Shown here: positions 12,021 to 19,757 of the stretch, in pieces | Position numbering within the stretch: the first letter of the stretch is position 1 | Layout of the letters: each line of letters starts with the position of its first letter | Source: CAYNHF01 sp964397045 | GTDB taxonomy: Bacteria; Actinomycetota; Acidimicrobiia; Spongiisociales; UBA5794 | Direction: 5' to 3' | DNA length: 24,127 bases | Assembly: GCA_964397045.1 (NCBI GenBank) | Contig: CAYNHF010000055.1 | Coordinates: 1 to 24,127 of the forward strand | Translations under genes and position numbers: made by a program | The notes under the pieces: model-generated | What the model was told of the DNA's origin: nothing | Seen by the model: the letters and a program-made list of their open reading frames with translations, nothing else | Database searches by the model: none

Positions 12021-14264
12021 GTGACGATTACCGCCCCTTTCGCCCGACCCGAAGTCGCGCCACAACCACCAGACGTCGACGAGACCAGTAGTCGGTCCGC
12101 CAAGATCGTGGCGGTCGTCGCCGTCGCCATACCCACGTTCATGATCTTGCTGGTCATGTCCGGGGTGTTCCGGAGCGTGCAATTTGTTGACGGCTTCCCG
12201 TTCATCTCACTCGATGCCGGTTTCCCCACGTTGCTGCTGGCAAACACTCCGACCGGCGGCGACACGGGAGCCCATGTACTGCTGCCCCGGGTGTTACAGG
12301 ACAGCCTGCTCCCTTCCGGCAGGATCCTCGGGTGGTCTTCCGCCTGGTACACCGGATTCCCCGTGCTGTACTTCTACTTCCCGCTGCCGGCCCTGGGCAC
12401 CTTGCTGCTCAATGTCGTGATGCCGTACGGGGTTGCCTTCAAGATCACCTCGATTCTGGGACTCCTCGCGCTTCCGTCCGCCGGATACGCGCTGGCTCGC
12501 TCGATGCGCTTCTCCCGGGTCGTCGCAGGTTTCGCCGGCTTCGCCGCCGGGATGTTCGTGTTCATGGAGTCGTTCTCCATCTTTGGTGCAAACATAAAGT
12601 CGACCCTGGCAGGCGAGTTCTCCTTCTCGTGGTCGTTTGCGCTGTCCCTGTTCTATCTGGCGGTTGTGATCCGGGACACACGCCTGGGTCGCGGTTTCAC
12701 CCCGCTGGCGGGAGTGCTGCTCGGTCTCACCGCGATGAGCCACATCGTGACGACGATTGTCGTCGTCGTAGCCTCGATTTCGCTCCTGGCGAAGCGCGAT
12801 GGCCCCCGGGTTGTGCTTCCCTCCTGGGTCCTTGGCTTTGCCATCACGGCGTTCTGGGCACTGCCGCTGGCCTTCCGAACGCTGCAAGGCCTCACCACCG
12901 ACATGGGTTGGGCCCCTGTGGAGGGCCTGCTCGGCGAAGGCTCGTCGCCCGGGATCGTTTCCACCCCGGTCCCGGACGAGTTTGTACCGATTCTCGTGCT
13001 CGCAGTCATCGGGATCGCTTGGACCCTTATCCGGCGCGAGGACGTGGCCGTGCTGCTGACGGCAACCGTGATCCCATTGCTCGGTTATGTCTTCCTGCCT
13101 CAGCTGGGCGTGACCAAGCTGTACAACGCTCGTTTGCTTCCCTACTGGTATCTCGGGATGTTCCTGTTCGCCGGGATCGCGATCGGCCTTGCCGTCACCC
13201 GTCTCGCGCGCGTCTTCCCGCAGCGATCCCAGAACCTCGTGATCATCTCCAGCCTGGCTCTGCTGATGCTGGCGAATGTGTCTGCTCTCGGGGTCCAGGA
13301 TGTTCCGGGTTGGGTCAACTGGAACTTCCGGGGTTATGAGGGCAAGGCGGATTATCCCGAATACCGGGCTCTTCTGGAGACGGTGGATGAACTGCCGGAC
13401 GGCAGGATCATGTGGGAGACGAACGCGGATCAAAACAAGTACGGCACCCCGATGGCCCTGATGCTCCTGCCGTATTTCAGTCCCGGTCACGACACTATGG
13501 AGGGCGTGTTCTTCGAGTCTTCCATCACCACTCCGTTCCACTTCCTGACCGCCTCTGAGGTGGCCCGATCGCCGTCGAACGCAGTGCGGGGGCTGAAGTA
13601 CCGTGGTCTCGACTTCCCACGCGGAATCGAACACATGTCGCTGCTGGGCGTGGACCAATACATCTCGTTCACCGAGGAATCGGCTGAAGCGGCCGAGGCG
13701 GCGGGGCTGGAAGTGATTGCTACCCCCGCGCCGTGGACGATCTTCGACCTCCCGGACACCTCACTCGTAGAGCCCTTGGCTTTCGAGCCTGTGGTCTACG
13801 CAGGTGAGGAAGCATTCCTCGAAATGTCGCTCGCCTGGTTCGACGACATCGAAGGAATGGACCGCATCGTTGCCGAAGACGGTCTCGCCTCGTGGTCCGA
13901 GGTGACCGTCATCGAGGACCGATACTCGGAGTCATCGGCGTACACCGTTTCCGGCACCGAGGTGACAGACATCGTCGTCGAGGACCATCAGATCTCGTTC
14001 ACGACAACGGCAATCGGCGTACCGCATCTCGTCAAGGTCTCTTACTTTCCGAACTGGGAAGCGGAAGGCGCAGCGGGACCGTTTCGAGCCACGCCGTCTC
14101 TGATGGTCGTTGTGCCCACCGAGGCCGAGGTAAAGCTCACGTTCGGCGTGACTTCGGTCGAGAAGGTTGGGAGGATCCTGACCGTCGCCGGTCTTCTCGT
14201 CATCGGGGCCTGGTTCGTGTGGCGGAGGGGATCCCGCCGCAGCGAACCAGAGCCGGAAGTATGA
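12021..14264 (+). CDS. Large polytopic membrane protein, GT-C / PTPS-related type
   Basis: A 747-residue protein. A first helix (about 28-48) is followed by an outside loop with GGDTGAH (79-85), the acidic loop-1 motif typical of GT-C-fold glycosyltransferases and the '6-pyruvoyl-tetrahydropterin synthase-related' membrane family. About ten more helices reach to about residue 430. A large extracytoplasmic domain follows (about 435-715, including WVNWNFRGYEGKADYPEY), then a final helix and a basic tail (WRRGSRRSEPEPEV). The likely job is transfer of a sugar from a polyprenyl-phosphate donor outside the membrane; the acceptor is unknown. The start is a GTG with a -10 box 7 bases ahead. The stop overlaps the GtrA start (ATGA), so the two are co-translated. 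Confidence 0.78.
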   Translation: MTITAPFARPEVAPQPPDVDETSSRSAKIVAVVAVAIPTFMILLVMSGVFRSVQFVDGFPFISLDAGFPTLLLANTPTGGDTGAHVLLPRVLQDSLLPSGRILGWSSAWYTGFPVLYFYFPLPALGTLLLNVVMPYGVAFKITSILGLLALPSAGYALARSMRFSRVVAGFAGFAAGMFVFMESFSIFGANIKSTLAGEFSFSWSFALSLFYLAVVIRDTRLGRGFTPLAGVLLGLTAMSHIVTTIVVVVASISLLAKRDGPRVVLPSWVLGFAITAFWALPLAFRTLQGLTTDMGWAPVEGLLGEGSSPGIVSTPVPDEFVPILVLAVIGIAWTLIRREDVAVLLTATVIPLLGYVFLPQLGVTKLYNARLLPYWYLGMFLFAGIAIGLAVTRLARVFPQRSQNLVIISSLALLMLANVSALGVQDVPGWVNWNFRGYEGKADYPEYRALLETVDELPDGRIMWETNADQNKYGTPMALMLLPYFSPGHDTMEGVFFESSITTPFHFLTASEVARSPSNAVRGLKYRGLDFPRGIEHMSLLGVDQYISFTEESAEAAEAAGLEVIATPAPWTIFDLPDTSLVEPLAFEPVVYAGEEAFLEMSLAWFDDIEGMDRIVAEDGLASWSEVTVIEDRYSESSAYTVSGTEVTDIVVEDHQISFTTTAIGVPHLVKVSYFPNWEAEGAAGPFRATPSLMVVVPTEAEVKLTFGVTSVEKVGRILTVAGLLVIGAWFVWRRGSRRSEPEPEV

Positions 14265-14713
14265 ACTACCTCAAGACCTTCATGACCACCGAAACGGCCA
14301 GTCAGTTCGTCAAGGTGGGCACCATCGGGTTGTTGAATACGGTGGTCGACTTCGGCCTCTTCAACATGCTCCGGGTGGGAGGTGTGCCGCGGAACTGGGC
14401 CATCACCGTGGCATTTGCGGTGGCTACGTTCGTTTCGTACCTGCTCAACCGTCGCTGGTCTTTCCAACTCACAGACGGCAAGGTTTCGCTCCGCGAAACG
14501 ATCAACTTCTATGCGATCAACATTGTTGCCTGGCTAGTGACGATCATCATCGTTCAACTCGCCGATTGGCTCTTTGGGCCGCTCAGCCTGGCAGGGGAGA
14601 ATGTCGCCAAACTCGCCGCGGTGCTCGTGATCCTCATCCCGAAGTTCGCCGGATATCGCGACATCGTGTTCCGCAAGGCCTTGACCGAAGAAGGCCGCCA
14701 TTACAAGTCATAG
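14261..14713 (+). CDS. GtrA family membrane protein
   Basis: A 150-residue protein with four predicted helices. It begins with ETASQFVKVGTIGLLNTVVD, includes FVSYLLNRRWSF and ends with a segment close to KFAGYRDIVFRK, all characteristic of GtrA-like proteins. Members are thought to help move polyprenyl-phosphate-linked sugars across the membrane and usually work with a DPM-type transferase. One such gene lies just downstream on the other strand. The ATG overlaps the GT-C stop by 4 bases. The stop is 11 bases from the convergent stop of the transferase gene. Confidence 0.88.
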   Translation: MNYLKTFMTTETASQFVKVGTIGLLNTVVDFGLFNMLRVGGVPRNWAITVAFAVATFVSYLLNRRWSFQLTDGKVSLRETINFYAINIVAWLVTIIIVQLADWLFGPLSLAGENVAKLAAVLVILIPKFAGYRDIVFRKALTEEGRHYKS

Positions 14714-14724
14714 GCGGGCAGTCG

Positions 14725-15453
14725 CTACCAGCGCAGACTGCGGAGCCAGGTGATCGCGGTATCTCGCCCCATCTCCCACAGGGTTCGCAGGGACACGCCG
14801 GTTGCAGACGCTCCCGCGGCGAGGGTTACCGGAGCCTCACCGATGCGGTATCCGGCGCGTTGCATCTTGACCAGAAGTTCCAGATCGAAGGTGTAGCGCT
14901 TCACCTCCAGGTCGGGCAGGAAGTCTTCCAACGGTTTGCGGCGAAAAGCCTTCAGCCCGGTCTGCGTTTCGGAGACCGGAAGCCGGAACAGCACTCTGAT
15001 CGTTCCCGAGAACACCCTGCTGAGGACCCTTCGCATTGCCGGATACGTGCCTGGGCTCATTGCTCGCTGCTTAGCCCCCACCAGGGCATCCACGTCTTGC
15101 TCCTCGAACGCGGCGAGGAAGCCCGGCACTTGCTCTGGCGGAAGATCCAGGTCTCCATCGAGGAACACCACCGTCGCTCCGCTGGTGTCCTCAAACCCGC
15201 GCTGCAACGCCGCTCCCTTGCCACGGTTGGTTGGATACGACAGCACCGAGACCGGTGGGTGGTGCGCCGCGGCCAGGCGGGCCGCATCTCCAGTCCCGTC
15301 GTCGCTTCCGTCGTCAACGACCACGATCTCGAAGTCGTCCAGTGCGGCGAGAGCCTCGACTGTACGGTCGATATTGGCCTCGATCGTCTTCGCCAACCTG
15401 TAAGAGGGCATGACGACAGAGACGCGTCCGGCAACGGTGGGGGGGCGGGTCAT
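14725..15453 (-). CDS. Polyprenyl/dolichyl-phosphate hexosyltransferase, GT2 (DPM1-like)
   Basis: A 242-residue cytoplasmic glycosyltransferase. It has VSVVMPSYRL at the start, nucleotide-binding DDGSDDGT (47-54), the metal-binding DGDLD (99-103) and the signature QTGLKAFRR, typical of DPM1-like enzymes that move mannose or glucose from a nucleotide sugar to polyprenyl phosphate. There are no C-terminal membrane helices, so it needs a partner such as GtrA. The ATG at 15453 was chosen because TACGAT lies 7 bases ahead and the family N-terminus starts a few residues later. The longer frame to 15525 adds 24 residues that do not fit the family. It is convergent with gtrA and divergent from manB. 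Confidence 0.88.
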   Translation of the reverse strand: MTRPPTVAGRVSVVMPSYRLAKTIEANIDRTVEALAALDDFEIVVVDDGSDDGTGDAARLAAAHHPPVSVLSYPTNRGKGAALQRGFEDTSGATVVFLDGDLDLPPEQVPGFLAAFEEQDVDALVGAKQRAMSPGTYPAMRRVLSRVFSGTIRVLFRLPVSETQTGLKAFRRKPLEDFLPDLEVKRYTFDLELLVKMQRAGYRIGEAPVTLAAGASATGVSLRTLWEMGRDTAITWLRSLRW

Positions 15454-15460
15454 CGGCCAT

Positions 15461-15466
15461 ATCGTA
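15461..15466 (-). promoter_or_regulatory. -10 box of the DPM-like gene, leaderless type
   Basis: TACGAT on the minus strand, 7 bases before the ATG at 15453, with no Shine-Dalgarno sequence. A weak TGCCTT lies 17 bases further upstream. It shares the 98-base divergent spacer with the manB promoter. Confidence 0.4.
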
Positions 15467-15537
15467 AAGCTTCGGCGGAAGAGAAGGCACCAGCGGACTG
15501 GATCGCGGGCGGCAACCGGGTCCATGAGAACAGTCGG

Positions 15538-15543
15538 TAGAAT
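15538..15543 (+). promoter_or_regulatory. -10 box of manB, leaderless type
   Basis: TAGAAT, 8 bases before the ATG at 15552. No Shine-Dalgarno sequence is present and no -35 box is clear. The box and its spacing are nearly the same as CAGAAT before the gene at 6292. Confidence 0.4.
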
Positions 15544-15551
15544 CGCCCTGC

Positions 15552-16889
15552 ATGGATCTGGAACGCATCTTCAAGGCCTACGACGTGCGCGGCCTCGTCC
15601 CCGATGAACTCGACGCGGACGCGGCTCGCCGTATTGGGTGGGCCTTCACCCGGTTCGCAGCTGTACCTCGGATCGCGGTGGGGAGGGACTGCAGAGAGTC
15701 GTCGCCGGAACTCGCGGCAGCGCTCATCGACGGCATCACCTCGGCAGGGGCCGATGTCGACGACCTGGGAATGATCACCACGGACATGGTGTACTACGCC
15801 GCAGGCGCGCTGGATCAGCCGGGGGCCATGATCACCGCCTCCCACAACCCGCGTGGCTACAACGGGATCAAGCTGTGCTTGGCCGGCGCCGCCCCCGTGG
15901 GCGCCGAATCCGGGCTCGGTGAGATCGCAACGCTCGCCGCCGAAGAGCCGGTTTCGGTCGAAGCGCCGGGCAGCGTCGTGAAGCGGGATCTCCTTGGCGG
16001 CTACGTCGACCACGTGCTGGCCGTTTCGGGCTCAGAAGCGATTGGACCGTTGCGGGTTGCCGCGGACGGTGGCAATGGGGTGGCTGGGGTAGCGGTTCCG
16101 GAAGTCTTCAGCAGGATCGAAGCCAGCCTCATCGGTATGTACCTGGAGCCGGACGGCACATTTCCCAACCATCACCCGGATCCGTTGCGGCCGGAGAACC
16201 TTGTCGACCTCATCGGGCTGATGGAGCGCGAACGTGTGGATTTGGGCGTCGCTTTTGATGGTGATGCGGACCGCGCGTTCTTCATCGATGACAAAAGGCA
16301 ATCGCTGCCTGGCAGCACCGTCACTGCGATCGTGGCCGGCTGGTTTCTCGAGCGGGAACCGGGGGCAACCGTCGTGCACAATCTCATCTGCTCGAAAGCC
16401 GTGCCTGAACTGGTCGCGGCTGCGGGCGGAACGCCGGTCCGCACACGGGTCGGCCACTCTTACATCAAGCAGGTGATGAAGGAGACGGGAGCCGTCTTCG
16501 GCGGCGAGCATTCCGGCCATTACTACTTCCGTGACAACTATCGAGCCGACTCGGGGATCCTCGCGATGCTCGTCTTGCTGCGGGTGATGTCGGAGGACGG
16601 CAGGCCGCTATCGGAGCTGCGCCGCGCGTACGAGCCCTATGCACAGTCCGGTGAGATCAACCTCCAGGTGGCAGACACTGGGTTGGCGTTGGAGGCCATC
16701 GCTACCGAGTTCGGTGACCGTGACGTAGATCGGCTCGATGGTTTGACGGTCGATCTCGACGATCGCTGGTTCAACGTGCGGCCGTCGAACACCGAGCCCG
16801 TGTTGCGGCTCAACGTGGAGGCCGCAAGCTCCTCAGAGGTGGAAGAGACAGCCGCGCTCGTTCGTGGCATCATCGAAGGCCTCTCATGA
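15552..16889 (+). CDS. manB: Phosphomannomutase/phosphoglucomutase
   Basis: A 445-residue alpha-D-phosphohexomutase that interconverts sugar 6- and 1-phosphates, giving mannose-1-P for GDP-mannose. All four family sites are intact: the phosphoserine loop TASHNP (95-100, Ser97), metal-binding DGDADR (236-241), sugar-binding GEHSGH (318-323) and phosphate-binding RPSNTEP (410-416). GEHSGH and the overall size fit the bacterial ManB/AlgC group; activity on glucose as well cannot be excluded. The gene overlaps the Trm112-like gene by 4 bases. It lies next to the DPM-like and GtrA genes, which would use the mannose it activates. As I recall, manB lies close to the F420 and DUF3499 genes in other actinobacteria too. 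Confidence 0.93.
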   Translation: MDLERIFKAYDVRGLVPDELDADAARRIGWAFTRFAAVPRIAVGRDCRESSPELAAALIDGITSAGADVDDLGMITTDMVYYAAGALDQPGAMITASHNPRGYNGIKLCLAGAAPVGAESGLGEIATLAAEEPVSVEAPGSVVKRDLLGGYVDHVLAVSGSEAIGPLRVAADGGNGVAGVAVPEVFSRIEASLIGMYLEPDGTFPNHHPDPLRPENLVDLIGLMERERVDLGVAFDGDADRAFFIDDKRQSLPGSTVTAIVAGWFLEREPGATVVHNLICSKAVPELVAAAGGTPVRTRVGHSYIKQVMKETGAVFGGEHSGHYYFRDNYRADSGILAMLVLLRVMSEDGRPLSELRRAYEPYAQSGEINLQVADTGLALEAIATEFGDRDVDRLDGLTVDLDDRWFNVRPSNTEPVLRLNVEAASSSEVEETAALVRGIIEGLS

Positions 16890-17077
16890 AGGAAGACCAA
16901 CTACTTCCCGATGGATTGCTGGACATCATGCAGTGTCCCGACTGTACGGGGACGCTGCGCGAAGACCTGCCTGCCTCCCAGCTCGTATGTGAGAGCTGCG
17001 GGTTGCGCTACCGGGTGGAAGACGGGATACCGGTGATGCTGCTCGATGAGGCGATCAGGCCCGGAGGCAGCACGTAG
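16886..17077 (+). CDS. Trm112-like / UPF0434 small zinc protein
   Basis: A 63-residue protein. It has C17-PD-C20 and C35-ES-C38, followed by YRVEDGIPVML. The sequence 'L..i..CP.C...L......LvC..C...Y...dGiPvml' is the Trm112/YcaR pattern. Eukaryotic and archaeal Trm112 activates methyltransferases; the role of the bacterial form is less clear. The ATG overlaps the manB stop (ATGA), so the two are translated together. The next gene downstream is sahH, which removes the by-product of methyl transfer; a functional link is inference. Confidence 0.85.
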   Translation: MKEDQLLPDGLLDIMQCPDCTGTLREDLPASQLVCESCGLRYRVEDGIPVMLLDEAIRPGGST

Positions 17078-17096
17078 CGGGCCGGCGTAGCACGCT

Positions 17097-17108
17097 TCGC
17101 TCGAGCGA
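17097..17108. repeat. 12-base perfect palindrome upstream of sahH
   Basis: TCGCTCGAGCGA reads the same on both strands and lies 66 bases before the sahH start, in a 97-base spacer. It could be a protein-binding site or a short hairpin. No T tract follows it. Confidence 0.35.
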
Positions 17109-17174
17109 GCAGCCGCGTGGGAGAATCGTACCGCCGCATCAGGTGGGCCAGAGGGAACCAGGAGAGGACCAACA

Positions 17175-18422
17175 GTGGACTACGACATCACCGACCCGAC
17201 ACTCGCCGGGCGCGGCCATCGCAGAATCGATTGGGCCGGCCGCCGGATGCCGGTCCTGGCCGCCATCACCGCGCGTTTCGAGGCCGACCAAACGCTGGCG
17301 GGCAAGACCTTCGGGGCCTGCATGCACGTGACCTCGGAAACCGCCAACCTCATGCTCGCGTTGCGGGCAGGGGGGGCCACGGTCTCATTGTGTGCCTCCA
17401 ACCCGCTGTCCACCCAGGATGACGTCGCCGCAGCGCTGGTCGACGCCGGGATCCCGGTGTTTGCCCGCCGCAAGGAGGATTCGGAGACGTTCTACCGCCA
17501 CATCAATCAGGTGCTCGATACCGAACCAGACGTCATCTTCGACGATGGAGCGGACATGACCAGCGTCCTGCACAGGGAGCGGAGCAGCCAACAGCTCGTA
17601 GGCGGACTCGAGGAAACCACCACGGGCGTCATTCGGCTCCGTGCCATGGCAGAGGACGGGGTGCTGAGATTCCCGGTCGTAGCCGTGAACGACTCCGCAA
17701 CCAAGCACCTCTTTGACAATCGTCACGGCACGGGTCAATCGTCGCTCGATGGCATCCTGCGAGCCTCCAATATCCTTTTCGCCGGTAGGACGGTTGTTGT
17801 GGCCGGCTACGGGGACTGTGGCTGGGGGATTGCCGAGAGAGCCAAAGGCCTCGGCGCCGATACTGTCGTCATCGAGGTCGATCCGATCCGAGCCGTGGCT
17901 GCCACGATGTCGGGGCACCGGGTGATGACCTCCCAGGACGCAGCCGAAGTTGGTGACGTCTTCATCACAGCAACCGGCGACATCCACGTCTTTCGCGAAG
18001 AGCACTTTGCCAAGATGAAGGACGGCGCCATATTGGCGAATGCAGGCCACTTCGACGTGGAGATCGATCTCAACGCCCTTGGTCGCATGGCGACGGAGCG
18101 ACGAGAACTGCGCGACAACCTCGAGGAGTACCGGCTTCCGTCCGGTACCCGGCTGTTGGTGGTGGCTGAAGGCAGGCTGGTGAACCTCGGAGCCGCCGAG
18201 GGGCACCCGGCAGACGTGATGGATATGTCGTTCGCAGACCAGGCGCTGGCAGCAGAGTGGTTGCTCGCCGTCGCCGACGAACTGGAACCGCAGGTGTACG
18301 TCCTCCCCGACGAACTCGACAGCGAGGTCGCCAGGCTGAAGCTGGCGAGCATGGGTGGGGGACTGGAGCAGCTCACGGAAGAGCAGGAGAAGTACCTGGC
18401 AAGCTGGCAGCTCGGGACCTGA
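17175..18422 (+). CDS. ahcY: Adenosylhomocysteinase, short archaeal/Thermotoga type
   Basis: A 415-residue cytoplasmic enzyme that splits S-adenosylhomocysteine into adenosine and homocysteine with bound NAD. Active-site residues are in place: H51/T53/E55 in MHVTSET, EETTTG (146-151), K177/D181/N182 in ATKHLFDN, the NAD site GYGDCG (211-216) and the GHFDVEID segment (291-298). GTGQS follows the DN pair where the long eukaryotic type has GCRES. The protein stops at YLASWQLGT without the KPxxYRY tail. Both traits fit the short form seen in archaea and Thermotoga, not the long form I would expect in Mycobacterium and Streptomyces. The start is a GTG with AGGAGAGG 7 bases ahead. No SAH riboswitch is seen in the leader. 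The gene symbol sahH is also used. Confidence 0.93.
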   Translation: MDYDITDPTLAGRGHRRIDWAGRRMPVLAAITARFEADQTLAGKTFGACMHVTSETANLMLALRAGGATVSLCASNPLSTQDDVAAALVDAGIPVFARRKEDSETFYRHINQVLDTEPDVIFDDGADMTSVLHRERSSQQLVGGLEETTTGVIRLRAMAEDGVLRFPVVAVNDSATKHLFDNRHGTGQSSLDGILRASNILFAGRTVVVAGYGDCGWGIAERAKGLGADTVVIEVDPIRAVAATMSGHRVMTSQDAAEVGDVFITATGDIHVFREEHFAKMKDGAILANAGHFDVEIDLNALGRMATERRELRDNLEEYRLPSGTRLLVVAEGRLVNLGAAEGHPADVMDMSFADQALAAEWLLAVADELEPQVYVLPDELDSEVARLKLASMGGGLEQLTEEQEKYLASWQLGT

Positions 18423-18477
18423 CCGGGTTGCGGCTCCTCGCCGGAGACACGTCACACCCCTTACGTACCGTGGGGAG

Positions 18478-19116
18478 ATGGTCTGCCTCGCGTGTGCCGC
18501 TCTCGATCCGGACGTCATCTGCGGGGCGTGTCGGCGGGCGATGTGCCCTGGGCCAATCCGCCACCTTCCCGGGGGCATCGTGGTGGTCGCCGCCACCGCC
18601 CATCGCGGCCCCGCTCGGCGCCTCGTCCACCGCCTGAAATATCAGGGTGTTTCCGCCGCGGCCGAAGTGCTGTCGTGCGCGATGGCAGCCAACGTGCCGC
18701 AGGATGCCAGAGCGCTGGTGCCCCTCCCGCGGGCGGCCTTGCGGCGATGGAAGTACGGCGTCGATCCGGCGACACTGCTGGCCCGCTCGCTGGCGCGCCG
18801 CACCGGCCTCGAGCTGATCTGTGGGTTGCGTTCCACCTGGTGGTGGCCGCGCCACGCAGGCCGAAGCCGGCTCGATCGGGTCACGCCACGCTTCCGGATC
18901 CAGCACCCACCGGGCCCGGGGTGGGTGTTCGTCGACGATGTGGTGACGTCGGGCAGCACGATGCTTGCTGCGGTGGCGGCAACAGATGGGGTCGTTCGAC
19001 TCGGGATCACGGCGACCGGGGTGGGTACACTCGAGTCGACGGCAAAGAGGCCGTCCAACTCGCCGGGGAGGCTGCGTGGCGGTAGCGCCGCAAACGAACC
19101 TACCAAGCCTCGTTGA
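18478..19116 (+). CDS. ComF family phosphoribosyltransferase-like protein
   Basis: A 212-residue protein. A Cys-rich N-terminus (CLAC and CGACRRAMC, residues 3-21) is the zinc knuckle usual in ComFC proteins. RGPARRLVHRLKYQG is the family's conserved middle, and VFVDDVVTSGSTM is the PRPP-binding loop of type I phosphoribosyltransferases. ComF proteins support DNA uptake in competent bacteria but occur widely outside them, so the role here is open. I chose the ATG at 18478 because the coding-like sequence starts with the knuckle. The frame could be extended to 18355 only by overlapping sahH. GGGGAG touches the ATG directly, so the start is not well supported by a ribosome site. The last 20 residues are polar. 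Confidence 0.8.
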   Translation: MVCLACAALDPDVICGACRRAMCPGPIRHLPGGIVVVAATAHRGPARRLVHRLKYQGVSAAAEVLSCAMAANVPQDARALVPLPRAALRRWKYGVDPATLLARSLARRTGLELICGLRSTWWWPRHAGRSRLDRVTPRFRIQHPPGPGWVFVDDVVTSGSTMLAAVAATDGVVRLGITATGVGTLESTAKRPSNSPGRLRGGSAANEPTKPR

Positions 19117-19208
19117 CTCCCGCTTTCAGCTGCATGCAACGCCCGATGTTCAGTCGCGCCCTTGCGAGCCGATGAATTGGTGACGGGTACCAACCGAAAG
19201 GAGACAAG

Positions 19209-19757
19209 GTGGAGGTCCGGGTTCATGCGAGGAACATGGAACTCTCCGACGATCTGCGAGAGGTTGCAGTCGACAAGGTCGGCCATGCCGGGCGGATCTT
19301 CGATGACGGACACCACGCGGACGTCGAGTTTATTCGCTCGGCCAATCCGCGGGCTGCGGATGGGATGTACCAGGTGGAGATCACCACGCTGGCGGCCGGT
19401 CATACGGTTCGAGTAGAGGCAACCGCGCAGGATGACCGCGCCGCGCTGGACGCCGCCCAGGACAAGTTCGAGCGACAGCTTCGGCGACTCAAGGAACGGC
19501 TGATTCAGCGGTCGCGCCAACCCAAGAACAAACAACTCAATAGCCCGCCGGAACCCTCCGATGAAGAATTCGAAGACACGCCGCAGATCGTGCGAACCAA
19601 GCGATTCGATATGCGGCCCATGACGCCCGAGGAGGCAGCGCTGCAGATGGAGATGATCGGCCACGACTTCTTCTTCTTCTTGAACGCCGAGTCCGGCGAT
19701 CACTGTGTTCTGTACCACAGGCTCGACGGACAGTTGGGATTGATTGAACCGCAATGA
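19209..19757 (+). CDS. hpf: Long-form ribosome hibernation promoting factor
   Basis: A 182-residue protein. The N-terminal domain (1-100) has the ribosome-binding HPF/YfiA fold, beginning with VRVHARNMELSDDLREVAVDK and containing EITTLAAGHTVRVEATAQDD. A charged linker (about 100-120) follows. The C-terminal domain (about 125-182, RTKRFDMRPMTPEEAALQME onward, with the FFFFLN strand) makes the dimer contacts used to join two 70S ribosomes. The length fits the long form found in actinobacteria. It blocks translation in resting or stressed cells. The GTG has AAGGAG 5-6 bases ahead. The stop overlaps the response-regulator start (ATGA), so both are made together. Confidence 0.92.
   Translation: MEVRVHARNMELSDDLREVAVDKVGHAGRIFDDGHHADVEFIRSANPRAADGMYQVEITTLAAGHTVRVEATAQDDRAALDAAQDKFERQLRRLKERLIQRSRQPKNKQLNSPPEPSDEEFEDTPQIVRTKRFDMRPMTPEEAALQMEMIGHDFFFFLNAESGDHCVLYHRLDGQLGLIEPQ

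Noticed and set aside
17078..17174. SAH riboswitch upstream of sahH
   Set aside because: The spacer is only 97 bases and I could not find the conserved core pairs of that riboswitch. Only a 12-base palindrome is present.
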